Assembly: GCF_009830125.1 (NCBI RefSeq)
Contig: NZ_WUPT01000003.1
Span: 248,001 to 312,000, forward strand
Direction: 5' to 3'
From: Kangsaoukella pontilimi
GTDB taxonomy: Bacteria; Pseudomonadota; Alphaproteobacteria; Rhodobacterales; Rhodobacteraceae
DNA: 64,000 bases
In this document: one piece after another, positions 35,487 through 43,939 of the stretch
Layout of the letters: each line of letters starts with the position of its first letter
How positions within the stretch are numbered: position 1 is the first letter of the stretch
Translations under genes and position numbers: made by a program
The notes under the pieces: generated by a model
What the model was told of the DNA's origin: nothing
The model's input: the letters and a program-made list of their open reading frames with translations, nothing else
Databases searched by the model: none

Positions 35487-35977
35487 TCGAAAATCTCCAT
35501 GAGGCGACGTTCGTAGCGCGATTTGATGCTGTCCCGGACGCCGTCCGGATCGTCGGTATGCAGGCAATGAACCAGAATGACGCTGGCATCGGCAGACAGT
35601 GTGGCTGACACCGTGCCGGGCGTCATTGTGATGGTCCCCGCCAGTACTGTGATCGCCTCGGGCGATTTCAGCTCGATCGGGACGGGAATCCACTTGGACG
35701 CAATGTTCTTCTCGGGCTTGAAGAGGATGATGAGCGCCACCTCGACATTGGCCACCACGATATCCCAGAGCACCACAAGAAAGTATTCCGCGACCTTAAG
35801 GGGGCGTCGGATGGTCGGGCGGTTGGGCCAGTAGGGCGCGGTGATCGCGGGGATGATCAGGCCGAGGGCCGTGCCAAGGATCAGGTTGCCAAGGGACACG
35901 GTGTTCACGAGGCCGAGCCAGACAAGCACCAGCGTCACGCTGAGAAGAGGGTGCGGGATCAGGCGTTTCAGGATCAT
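35483..35977 (-). CDS. mrpE: Mrp Na+/H+ antiporter subunit E
   Basis: 164 residues. N-terminal hydrophobic hairpin (LLSVTLVLVWLGLVNTVSLGNLILG), then YWPNRPTIRRPLKVAEYFLVVLWDIVVANVEVA and a soluble C-terminal domain with the family segment ITMTPGTVSATLSADASVILVHCL. Overlaps both neighbours by 4 nt. Confidence 0.93.
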   Translation of the reverse strand: MILKRLIPHPLLSVTLVLVWLGLVNTVSLGNLILGTALGLIIPAITAPYWPNRPTIRRPLKVAEYFLVVLWDIVVANVEVALIILFKPEKNIASKWIPVPIELKSPEAITVLAGTITMTPGTVSATLSADASVILVHCLHTDDPDGVRDSIKSRYERRLMEIFE

Positions 35978-37521
35978 TCTGCAGCCTCCTCCGGTGTCAG
36001 CACCGCCGAGATATAGCCCTCGCGGTCGAAGATCTGCGCCGACGTCTCCTCGAGATAGGCCGCAAGCGGCCCGGCGAGAACCGCCAGGAGCGCAAGAGCC
36101 GCGATCGCGGCCATGACCGGGGTAAGCTCGCCCGGACGCGCGCCTATCGCCATGTCGCCGGTGGCCGGGGCGGAGCCGCCTGTGGCTTCATCTGCAAGCG
36201 CAAGCGAGGTCGATTTCCAGAAGATCGTGCTGCCCGCGCGGGCAAAGCCCACGATGGTGAAGAGTGAGCCCACGAGGATCGCTGTCCAGGCCCAGGGCAT
36301 CGCGCCCGGTTCGCGGATCGCGTCGAGCACGAGGAGCTTGCCCAAGAACCCGCTGAGAGGCGGCATCCCGGCCATCGCGATGGCCGCGCCGAAGAAGAGC
36401 GCGGCAAAGAGACCGTTCTGCGCGGTGGGCGGCATGGTCGTCAGGCTGTCTCCGCCGCGCCGGGACATTACGAGGTCCGCGACAAGGAACAGGCAGGCCG
36501 CAGCGAAGGTCGAATGGACGAGATAGTAAAGCGCCGCCGTCATCGCCTCGGGCGTGAAGGACGCGACCGCGACCAGCAGCGTGCCCATCGACCCCACGAT
36601 GGAGAAGGCGATGAGCGGCATCAGCCGCCGCGCGCCGAGGACGCCAAGCGCGCCGATGGCGATGGTTACGATGGCTGCAGGGAACAGCCACGTTGCGGCG
36701 ATTCCTTCGGTGCTGGCGACATCCGGTCCGAAGGCAAGCGTGTGTATACGGATGATCGCATAGGCCCCTACCTTGGTCATGATCGCGAAAAGCGCCGCGA
36801 CGGGAGCAGGCGCGTTGGAATAAGTAGCGGGCAGCCAGAACTGGACCGGGAAGAGCGCCGCCTTGACCGCGAAGACGATCATCAGAAGCATCGCCGCCAC
36901 GCGGACGAGCGCCGCTTCTTCCACCGGGATCTGGGGCACCTTCGCCGCGAGGTCTGCGATGTTGAGCGTGCCGGTGCTGGCGTAAAGCGTGCCGAGCGCG
37001 AAGAGGAAGAGCGTCGAGCCGGCAAGGTTCATCACCACGTATTGCAGGCCCGCGCGCATTCGCTCGCGCCCGCCCGAGTGGATCATCAGCCCGTAGGACG
37101 CGATCAGAAGAACCTCGAAGAATACGAAGAGGTTGAAGATGTCGCCTGTCAGGAAGGCACCGCAGATGCCCATAAGCTGGAACTGGAAAAGCGCGTGGAA
37201 ATGCCGGCCGCGCCGGTCCCAGCCCGTCGCGATGGCGTGCAGCAACACGATCAGGGCAAGGGCGGCGGTCAGCAGGACCATCAGCGCCGACAATCGGTCA
37301 AGCACCAGCACGATGCCGAAAGGAGCGGGCCACGAGCCGAGCCGGTAGACGGTCGTCTCACCGCCAGCCGCCTGCAGGGCGAGGCCGATGGCGACGGCCA
37401 GCAGCAGGACCGTGCCGGAGACCGATGCGATCCGGCTCAGCCGGATGTCGTGGCGCGTCACGAACCCGATGATAGGCGCCAGAAGCGCCGGAAGGACGAC
37501 GGGGGCGATAATCCAGTGCAT
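35974..37521 (-). CDS. mrpD: Mrp Na+/H+ antiporter subunit D
   Basis: 515 residues, a NuoM/NuoN-like proton-channel protein with about 14 helices. FPVQFWLPATYSNAPAPVAALFAIMTKVGAY contains the conserved Lys and the Pro-rich kink, and GAFLTGDIFNLFVFFEVLLIASYGL includes the conserved helix-5 Glu. The start overlaps the mrpC stop by 1 nt (TGATG). Confidence 0.95.
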   Translation of the reverse strand: MHWIIAPVVLPALLAPIIGFVTRHDIRLSRIASVSGTVLLLAVAIGLALQAAGGETTVYRLGSWPAPFGIVLVLDRLSALMVLLTAALALIVLLHAIATGWDRRGRHFHALFQFQLMGICGAFLTGDIFNLFVFFEVLLIASYGLMIHSGGRERMRAGLQYVVMNLAGSTLFLFALGTLYASTGTLNIADLAAKVPQIPVEEAALVRVAAMLLMIVFAVKAALFPVQFWLPATYSNAPAPVAALFAIMTKVGAYAIIRIHTLAFGPDVASTEGIAATWLFPAAIVTIAIGALGVLGARRLMPLIAFSIVGSMGTLLVAVASFTPEAMTAALYYLVHSTFAAACLFLVADLVMSRRGGDSLTTMPPTAQNGLFAALFFGAAIAMAGMPPLSGFLGKLLVLDAIREPGAMPWAWTAILVGSLFTIVGFARAGSTIFWKSTSLALADEATGGSAPATGDMAIGARPGELTPVMAAIAALALLAVLAGPLAAYLEETSAQIFDREGYISAVLTPEEAAE

Positions 37522-37880
37522 CAGCTCTCACCGTCCTTCCCGGACGCGGCGTCCGCATCCGCGATGTCGATCGTGTCGCTGTCGGCTTCGAGAAACGCGC
37601 CGAGCGCGATCATCACCAGAACGGCGGTCATCCCGAAGGAAATCACGATGGCCGTCAGCACCAGCGCCTGCGGCAACGGGTCGGTATAGGAGGCGTCGCC
37701 GTATTTCGACAGGATCGGGGACATGTCGATGGCCAGCCGACCGCTCGCGAAGAGGAACACGTTGACCGCATAGGACAGAAGCGCCAGCCCGAGAATGACG
37801 GGGAAGGTTCTGAGCCTGAGCAGCAGGTAGACACCCCCTGCAGTCAGGACGCCGACGGCGCTTGCGACGAGAAACTCCAT
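37521..37880 (-). CDS. mrpC: Mrp Na+/H+ antiporter subunit C (NuoK-like)
   Basis: 119 residues with three helices (VASAVGVLTAGGVYLLLR; VILGLALLSYAVNVFLFASG; ALVLTAIVISFGMTAVLVMIAL), the NuoK-like layout, ending in an acidic tail (DSDTIDIADADAA). DPLPQALVLTAIVISFG is a family signature. The gene begins 1 bp after mrpA ends. Confidence 0.94.
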   Translation of the reverse strand: MEFLVASAVGVLTAGGVYLLLRLRTFPVILGLALLSYAVNVFLFASGRLAIDMSPILSKYGDASYTDPLPQALVLTAIVISFGMTAVLVMIALGAFLEADSDTIDIADADAASGKDGES

Positions 37881-37881
37881 G

Positions 37882-40746
37882 TCAGCGGGCCTCCTCAGCG
37901 TCGGACTGGCGCTCGGACGGGTCGTAATCCATCGCCTCGACGTTCACGTCCGCCGACCCGGCATAGCGGGCGATGCGCGACAGGCTATAGAGCATGAGCA
38001 TCACGGCCCCGAGCACCGTCAGGAAGACGCCAAGGTCGAAGAGCATCGCGGTGGCAAGCTCGAATTCCTCGATGGGCGGCAGGTGCACATAGGTGTAGCC
38101 ACTGGTCAGGAAGGGCAGGCCGAAGACCCATGCGCCCGCCCCGGTCAGCCCCGCGATGACGACGCCAAAGCCGATCATGGCATGGTACTCGATCCGCTGC
38201 CGGGCCTGCGTCCAGGCAAAGCCCGAGGCCATGTACTGCATCAGCAGCGCGATCGCGATGACGAGGCCCGCAACGAAGCCGCCGCCCGGCTGGTTGTGAC
38301 CCCGCAGGAAGATGTAGATGCCGACCATGATCGCGATGGGCATCAGAAGCCGCGTGACGACCACCATCATCAGCGGGTGCCGGTCGCGCGACCGGTCCTG
38401 CGAGTAGTCGACGTTGCGCAGGCGCCGCGCGGCGGGCCCTTCCAGAAGCGCCTGCATCAGTGCGTAGATGATCAGCCCGGCGATTCCGAGGACGATGATC
38501 TCGCCATAGGTATCGTAGCCCCGGAAGTCGACGAGGATCACGTTGACAACGTTGGTGCCGCCGCCGCCCTCGTAGCTGTTGGCGATGTGGTAGTCCGAGA
38601 TCGTGTCGATATCGCGGAGCAGGAACGCGTAGACCAGCCCGCCGACGCCGCCGCCCGCCGCGATGGCGATCAACCCGTCGCGGAGTTTCAGCCCCATGGG
38701 GCTTTCCCGCGGGGTCTCTTTCGGCAGGAAGTGAAGCGCCAGGAGAAGGAGCATGATCGTGACGGTCTCGACCGAGATCTGCGTCAGCGCGAGGTCTGGC
38801 GCCGAGAGATAGGCAAAGCCCGCCGAGATCGACAGCCCGATGATCCCGATCAGGACCAGCGCGCGGAAGCGGGCGCGATGCATTAGAACGACCGACACCG
38901 TTGCCACGATCAGCATCAGCCAACCCACGGCGATGACCGGCGGGATCGGCAACAGCTCGCGGGTTCTCTCGGACAGGCCGCCGCCCGCGAAGGCCACGGC
39001 GCCAAGGCCGACGGATGCGACGGTGAAAATCGCCAGATAGCGGCTGATCGCGCCGTTATGCACGCCCTCGGTGATGGTGCGTGCAAAGGCGGCGAGCGCG
39101 GCGACAAGACCGTCGAAGATGGTTTTGGCTTCGGGGCGGGGGGCCTTGATCCAGGCGCGGTCGAGGGGTGCGTGGATCGCCAGAAGGACCGCGCCGCCAA
39201 GGATCGCGAGGATCGACATGTAAAGTGCCGGCGTGACCCCGTGCCAGATCTTCAGATGCGGGTGCAGGTCGGCGCCCGTCACGGCGCTGGCGGCGGCAGT
39301 GACGATGGGCTCGGCCACCGCAGGCAGGATACCGATCAAAAGGACAAGCACGGTCAGAAGCGCCGGCGCGGCCCACATGCCGAAGGGCGGGTCGTGGGGC
39401 TTGTGCGGATAATCGTCCCTGACCGGCCCGAGAAAGACATGCGCGATGAAGCGGAAGGAATAGGCGACCGACAAAAGCGCGCCGAGTGTCGCGAGGACCG
39501 GCACCACGTAGTAGCTGTCGAGCCACTTGGTGTGCGAGGCCTCTTCCAGCATCATCTCTTTCGACAGGAAGCCGTTGAAGAACGGGATGCCCGCCATCGA
39601 AAGCGCCGCGATCGTGCCGATCACGAAGGTAACGGGCATCAGATGGCGGAGGCCGCCCAAGCGCTTGATGTCGCGGGTGTGCGCCTCGTGGTCGACAATG
39701 CCCGCAGTCATGAAGAGCGCGGCCTTGAAGGTCAGGTGGTTGATGATGTGGAAAACCGCCGCCACTGCCGCCGCCTCGGTGCCGAAGCCCAGAAGCATGG
39801 TAAGCAGGCCGAGATGGCTGACCGTGGAGAAGGCCAGAAGCGCCTTCAGGTCGTCCTTGAAGAGCGCGATCAGCGCGCCGAGCACCATTGTGATAAGGCC
39901 GGTGGTTCCGACGATGTAGAACCAAGCGTCGGTACCCGCGAGCGCGGGCCACATGCGCGCCATCAGGAACACGCCCGCCTTCACCATGGTGGCCGAGTGC
40001 AGATAGGCCGAGACGGGCGTGGGCGCCGCCATCGCGTGGGGCAACCAGAAATGGAACGGGAACTGCGCTGACTTGGTGAAGGCGCCGAGCAGGATCAGGA
40101 TCAGCGCGGGCAGGTACCAGTCCGACGCCCGGATCAGGTCGCCCGCCGCAAGGATGTCGGTCAGGTTGTAGCTGCCCACGATATTGCCGAGGATCAGCAT
40201 ACCCCCGATCATCGCCAGCCCGCCGGAGCCGGTGACAGCGAGTGCCATGCGCGCGCCCTGACGGCCCTCGGGCAGGTGCTTCCAGTAGCCGATCAGCAGG
40301 AAAGACGAGAGCGACGTCAGCTCCCAGAAAATCAGCAGAAGCAGGATGTTGTCGGAAATGACGATGCCCAGCATCGCGCCCTGGAACAGGAGCAGATAGG
40401 TATAGAACTGCCCCATCGGATCGTCGCCCGACAGGTAGAACCGTGCGTATAGCGTGATCAGCAGGCCAACACCCAGGATCATCGTCGCAAAGAGAAAGCC
40501 CAGCCCGTCCAGAAAGAAGCTGGCGGACAAGCCCAGTTGCGGCAGCCACTCGATTTCCGCCTGTATCACCTCGCCCCTGAGGACTGCGGGCGCAAAGGTC
40601 ATAAGAAGGATAAGGGCGAGCGCAGTGGGAACGGCGGTGAAGCTGGCGCAGGCCGTCCGACCGGCGCGGATCATCACGCCGGGGACAAGCGCGCCCACGA
40701 AGGGCAGAAGCGCGATCAGGAAAAGGAAATGTGCCCCGTCGCTCAT
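37882..40746 (-). CDS. mrpA: Mrp Na+/H+ antiporter subunit A fused to subunit B
   Basis: 954 residues, longer than a stand-alone MrpA. The N-terminal two-thirds is the NuoL-like channel (KSAQFPFHFWLPHAMAAPTPVSAYLHSATMVKAGVFL, with the conserved Lys and His). A middle part corresponds to the MrpA C-terminal domain (LTQISVETVTIMLLLLALHFLP). The last 150 residues are MrpB-like (RLLMPIAIMVGIYIFLRGHNQPGGGFVAGLV). There is no separate mrpB, so the fusion supplies it. The start has GGAGAG upstream. The complex exchanges Na+ or K+ for H+ and supports pH and salt homeostasis. Confidence 0.95.
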   Translation of the reverse strand: MSDGAHFLFLIALLPFVGALVPGVMIRAGRTACASFTAVPTALALILLMTFAPAVLRGEVIQAEIEWLPQLGLSASFFLDGLGFLFATMILGVGLLITLYARFYLSGDDPMGQFYTYLLLFQGAMLGIVISDNILLLLIFWELTSLSSFLLIGYWKHLPEGRQGARMALAVTGSGGLAMIGGMLILGNIVGSYNLTDILAAGDLIRASDWYLPALILILLGAFTKSAQFPFHFWLPHAMAAPTPVSAYLHSATMVKAGVFLMARMWPALAGTDAWFYIVGTTGLITMVLGALIALFKDDLKALLAFSTVSHLGLLTMLLGFGTEAAAVAAVFHIINHLTFKAALFMTAGIVDHEAHTRDIKRLGGLRHLMPVTFVIGTIAALSMAGIPFFNGFLSKEMMLEEASHTKWLDSYYVVPVLATLGALLSVAYSFRFIAHVFLGPVRDDYPHKPHDPPFGMWAAPALLTVLVLLIGILPAVAEPIVTAAASAVTGADLHPHLKIWHGVTPALYMSILAILGGAVLLAIHAPLDRAWIKAPRPEAKTIFDGLVAALAAFARTITEGVHNGAISRYLAIFTVASVGLGAVAFAGGGLSERTRELLPIPPVIAVGWLMLIVATVSVVLMHRARFRALVLIGIIGLSISAGFAYLSAPDLALTQISVETVTIMLLLLALHFLPKETPRESPMGLKLRDGLIAIAAGGGVGGLVYAFLLRDIDTISDYHIANSYEGGGGTNVVNVILVDFRGYDTYGEIIVLGIAGLIIYALMQALLEGPAARRLRNVDYSQDRSRDRHPLMMVVVTRLLMPIAIMVGIYIFLRGHNQPGGGFVAGLVIAIALLMQYMASGFAWTQARQRIEYHAMIGFGVVIAGLTGAGAWVFGLPFLTSGYTYVHLPPIEEFELATAMLFDLGVFLTVLGAVMLMLYSLSRIARYAGSADVNVEAMDYDPSERQSDAEEAR

Positions 40747-41025
40747 CTCTCCAACCCTCGTTTCCCCGTTTGTTGCTTTTGGATACCCATGGCTGGCCGA
40801 GATGTAAAACGCATGCTGCGGCGCCAGATGCTTTTTCGACCCGCCGCGACGTCACGGGGTTTCGGCAGAGTCCTGCCGGACACATAGGCGAAGAACCGCG
40901 ATAGGCCGGGCCCTTTGCAATTGCGGTCCCAATATCACCTCGGCCATAATGTTGACAAAGGATCGTCACAGGTCCTGCAAGCCGGGAAGGTTAACTTCCG
41001 GTGAATCTAGGCACGAGCAGGTCGC
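40747..41025. promoter_or_regulatory. divergent promoter region of mrp operon and kpsT-like gene
   Basis: 279 bp. On the plus strand TTGACA occurs at 40952-40957 without a convincing -10 at 17 bp. Nearer the kpsT start there is a short dyad (GGAAG, loop GTTAA, CTTCC) followed by GGTGAATC. The TTAA-N7-TGAA arrangement resembles a CtrA site with one mismatch, too weak to call. Confidence 0.35.
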
Positions 41026-41688
41026 ATGATCGAGTTCAGGAACGTTAGCAAGTCCTACTGGACGGGCGAGCGGCGCAAGGTGATCCTTGACCGCGCGTCC
41101 TTTCGCGTGGAACTGGGCAATTCCCTCGGTATCCTCGCGCCGAACGGGACGGGCAAGACGACGCTTATCAACATGATGGCGGGGCTGGAAAAACCCGATG
41201 AGGGCGACATCCTCCGCCGTTCGCGCATCTCGTTCCCTCTAGGCTTCATGGGCGGCATCGTGGGGCGCCTGACAGCGATGGAGAACGCGCGCTATATCGC
41301 GCGGCTCTACGGCAAGGACCCCGACTACCTCGAAGCTTTCTGCCGCTGGGTCTGCGGGTTGGAAGAGTATTTCGACATGCCCGTCGGCACCTACAGCGCG
41401 GGCATGCGGGCGCGGTTTTCCTTCTCGCTCCTCCTGGCGCTCGATTTCGACATCTATCTGATCGACGAGGGAATGCCCGCCACGACGGATGCGGCGTTCA
41501 ACAAGAAGGCGGGTCACATCCTGCGCGAGCGGCTGAAGACGGCGACCGTGGTCATCGTGTCCCACCAGGCCAGCACACTGGAAAAATTCTGCCGGTCGGC
41601 CGCCGTTCTGAAGGACGGCCAACTCATCATGTTCGACACTCTGGAAGAGGCGAAAGAACTCTATGACTATGAAGCCCAAAGCGCATAA
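41026..41688 (+). CDS. kpsT: capsular polysaccharide export ABC transporter ATPase (KpsT-like)
   Basis: 220 residues. Walker A GILAPNGTGKTTLINMM (about 38-54), signature loop TYSAGMRARFSFSLLLAL (the ABC C-motif is SAGMR rather than SGGQ, as in KpsT/Wzt ATPases), Walker B IYLIDEGM, and the H-loop VIVSHQAS. The small size without a C-terminal sugar-binding domain fits KpsT. It would energise export of a group-2-type capsule across the inner membrane. The permease partner KpsM is not adjacent. It overlaps the next gene by 26 nt. Confidence 0.88.
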   Translation: MIEFRNVSKSYWTGERRKVILDRASFRVELGNSLGILAPNGTGKTTLINMMAGLEKPDEGDILRRSRISFPLGFMGGIVGRLTAMENARYIARLYGKDPDYLEAFCRWVCGLEEYFDMPVGTYSAGMRARFSFSLLLALDFDIYLIDEGMPATTDAAFNKKAGHILRERLKTATVVIVSHQASTLEKFCRSAAVLKDGQLIMFDTLEEAKELYDYEAQSA

Positions 41689-43273
41689 GTTCCGCATTCG
41701 CCGCAATCCGACCCCGGCCGACGCCGTGCGTGCGTCCGGCCCGGCCGGGACCGAGGATGGCTTCGGCGACACGCCCTTTCCGGGCTCTGCCGCCGCCGAG
41801 GCCGAAGCGGGACACGCCGCCGCGGGGATCGCCGAGATCCGCAAGGAAGGTCTGACCGGGCGGCAGCTGCGCATGGCGCGGCGGCTGGCGCAGAAGCACG
41901 GCCTGAACCCCGGCTCGGATTTCGATGCGGTGCGGCTGCTCAGGGCAAAGGGGATCGATCCGTTCGACCGCGCCAACATGCTCGAACTGGTCCACGCGCG
42001 TTCAAAGCCGCAAGTCGAACATCAGGAAGCCGGGGCAGGGACGGCCGCTCCTGCGGCGACGCCGAACCTTCCGCAGCGTGTCCGCTCGGAGCCCCAGCTT
42101 CCCGGCACGCCTGCGGCCGAAGACCCGCTCAGACTGCACGAGCTGGAGCGCATCCAGCGCGACATCGTCCGCCGCCGACAGCGCAACGTGACGTTTCTTG
42201 TCGCGCGTCTCTGCGTATTCGTCATCCTTCCGACACTGGTGTCCTGGTTCTATTTCGCCTTCATCGCCACGCCCAGCTACGCCACCCGCTCGGAATTCGT
42301 GGTCCAGCAGGCCGACTCGGCGTCGAGCGCAGGCGGAGGTCTCCTGGGGGGTACCGCCATGGCGACCAGCCAGGATTCGATCATGGTTCAGGACTTCCTG
42401 ATGTCTCGGGAAGCCATGCTTAGACTGGACGCCGATCACGACTATCGCGCGCATTTCAGCGATCCTGCGATCGACGGCTTGCAGCGGGTGCCGCCGGATG
42501 CCTCGAACGAGGACCTTTACGCACATTACCAGAACCACATCACCATCGGCTACGATCCGACCGAGGGCGTGATCCGGATGGAGGTCTCGGCGCTGTCCCC
42601 CGAGATGAGCCAGGCTTTCTCCGAGGCGCTGATCGGCTATGCGGAAGAGCGCGTGGACAGCGTGACCGAGCGCAAGCGCGACGACCAGATGCGCGGTGCC
42701 CGCGAGAGCTTTGACGAGGCCGAAGCCAAGATGGTCGCCGCTCAGGAAAAGGTTCTCACGCTTCAGGAGCAGTTGGGCGTAATCAATGCCGAAACCGAGA
42801 CATCGGCCCTGATGGGCCAGATCACGACATTCGAGACCCAGATCGCCGAACGCCGGCTTCAGCTTCAGCAGCTTCTCGACAACGCCCAGCCGAACCAGGC
42901 CCGCGTGGCCGGCGTCGAGGGTGACATCAGGCGCCTTGAAAACCTGGTGGCAGAACTGCGCGCACAATTGACCGAGGCCGGGGCGCAGACCCGCTCGCTT
43001 GCCTCGATGAGTGCGGAACTGCGCATGGCGGAGGTCGATCTGGAGACGCGGACCATGATGATGCAGGAGGCGCTGCAGCAGATGGAAGCGGCCCGGATCG
43101 AGGCGATGCGTCAGGTGCGTTTCCTGTCGCTCGGCGTGGCACCGATTCCCCCCGACGAGCCGACCTATCCGAAGGTCTTCGAAAACACGCTGATTGCGCT
43201 CTTCATTTTCGCGGGACTTTACCTTCTTGCGTCGATCACGCTGGCGGTGTTGCGGGACCAGGTCTCGAACTGA
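41663..43273 (+). CDS. kpsE: capsule export inner-membrane/periplasmic adaptor (KpsE-like)
   Basis: 536 residues from the ATG at 41663 (a second ATG at 41669 is possible). A long N-terminal soluble tail (about 1-165) includes LTGRQLRMARRLAQKHGLNP, which may be a cytoplasmic segment. TM1 (ARLCVFVILPTLVSWFYFAFI) is followed by ATPSYATRSEFVVQQAD, the PCP/KpsE signature. A long periplasmic coiled coil (about 330-490) precedes TM2 (NTLIALFIFAGLYLLASITLAVL). KpsE-type proteins bridge the ABC exporter to the outer-membrane channel. It is translationally coupled to the ATPase gene. Confidence 0.87.
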   Translation: MTMKPKAHKFRIRRNPTPADAVRASGPAGTEDGFGDTPFPGSAAAEAEAGHAAAGIAEIRKEGLTGRQLRMARRLAQKHGLNPGSDFDAVRLLRAKGIDPFDRANMLELVHARSKPQVEHQEAGAGTAAPAATPNLPQRVRSEPQLPGTPAAEDPLRLHELERIQRDIVRRRQRNVTFLVARLCVFVILPTLVSWFYFAFIATPSYATRSEFVVQQADSASSAGGGLLGGTAMATSQDSIMVQDFLMSREAMLRLDADHDYRAHFSDPAIDGLQRVPPDASNEDLYAHYQNHITIGYDPTEGVIRMEVSALSPEMSQAFSEALIGYAEERVDSVTERKRDDQMRGARESFDEAEAKMVAAQEKVLTLQEQLGVINAETETSALMGQITTFETQIAERRLQLQQLLDNAQPNQARVAGVEGDIRRLENLVAELRAQLTEAGAQTRSLASMSAELRMAEVDLETRTMMMQEALQQMEAARIEAMRQVRFLSLGVAPIPPDEPTYPKVFENTLIALFIFAGLYLLASITLAVLRDQVSN

Positions 43274-43346
43274 GCGGGGGCATCGGTTTTTCCTTTGCAC
43301 GGGGCTTGCGAAGACCAAACGGTCTGAGTAAGAAGCGCCAGCCTGC

Positions 43347-43421
43347 TGGGGTGTAGCCAAGTGGTAAGGCAGCGGTTTTTGGTACCGTGTACCGTAGGTT
43401 CGAATCCTACCACCCCAGCCA
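43347..43421 (+). tRNA. tRNA-Gln (anticodon UUG)
   Basis: 75 nt including an encoded CCA. The acceptor stem TGGGGTG pairs with CACCCCA at 43411-43417, then G and CCA. The D-arm GCC/GGC, anticodon stem GCGGT/ACCGT with loop TTTTGGT (TTG at 43379-43381), and T-arm with GGTTCGAATCC are all intact. Its last 19 nt are the first bases of the 337-bp inverted repeat that follows, and a second, inverted copy of those 19 nt is at 45985-46003. Such 3' ends are common integrase targets. Confidence 0.95.
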
Positions 43422-43739
43422 GGCCGGATTCCTTCAAAGATCGTTGGACCTTTTCGCCCGGATAGCCTGGAAACGGCCCCACCAATCGCCCCTCCCGCGG
43501 GTGAGACGGGTGCCCCGCCCGGCGGACCGGACGAGGCTTGATCAGGGGCGGCTCAGAGGAACCGGTGGTCGACCCCTCCGGCCCAGTACTCCCAGTCGTC
43601 CCGCTTGTTGTCCGCCTGCGTACCGAGGATCAGGTGCTCCGGCCTCATGCACAGACGATTGTGACAGCGGTGCCGAACGACCCAGTCCCGCCCCACGATG
43701 TGCCGCTCCAGCACGCAGTGGACGAACCGGTAGGCGGGT
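43403..43739 (+). repeat. left arm of 337-bp inverted repeat
   Basis: Compared by eye with 45667-46003, this arm is its exact reverse complement over 337 bases; both ends were located by the first mismatch (CGAACC against TCCAGC outside, AGC against CGC inside). It contains the last 19 nt of tRNA-Gln, about 130 bp of non-coding DNA and the last 187 bp of the HNH gene. Confidence 0.9.
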
Positions 43740-43939
43740 AGCTGGTGACCCCGGAAGGTTACCTTGCGCGGGGCGGCGGTGTTGGTGACCCAGCAGCCTT
43801 CCGCCGTCTCTCGGGTATCTTCCAGGAGTGAGAGGGCCCGTTGCCGGGCCTCCTCGTAGTGATTTTCGATGACGTCGCGCATCCAGCGCTCGCTTTCATC
43901 TTCGTAGATCACCGCATCTTCGAAGAGATCAGTAGACAT
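43553..43939 (-). CDS. HNH endonuclease
   Basis: 128 residues from the ATG at 43939, overlapping the helicase/primase gene by 11 nt. The C-terminal half has an HNH_3-type motif: YRFVHCVLERHIVGRDWVVR, then HRCHNRLCMRPEHLILGT, with the H-R-C-H-N...C...P-E-H order and a following ADNKRDD. The two cysteines are consistent with a zinc-supported beta-beta-alpha-metal site. Phage and satellite genomes often carry such genes beside replication or packaging genes. The last 62 codons are duplicated, inverted, at 45667-45853. Confidence 0.82.
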   Translation of the reverse strand: MSTDLFEDAVIYEDESERWMRDVIENHYEEARQRALSLLEDTRETAEGCWVTNTAAPRKVTFRGHQLPAYRFVHCVLERHIVGRDWVVRHRCHNRLCMRPEHLILGTQADNKRDDWEYWAGGVDHRFL

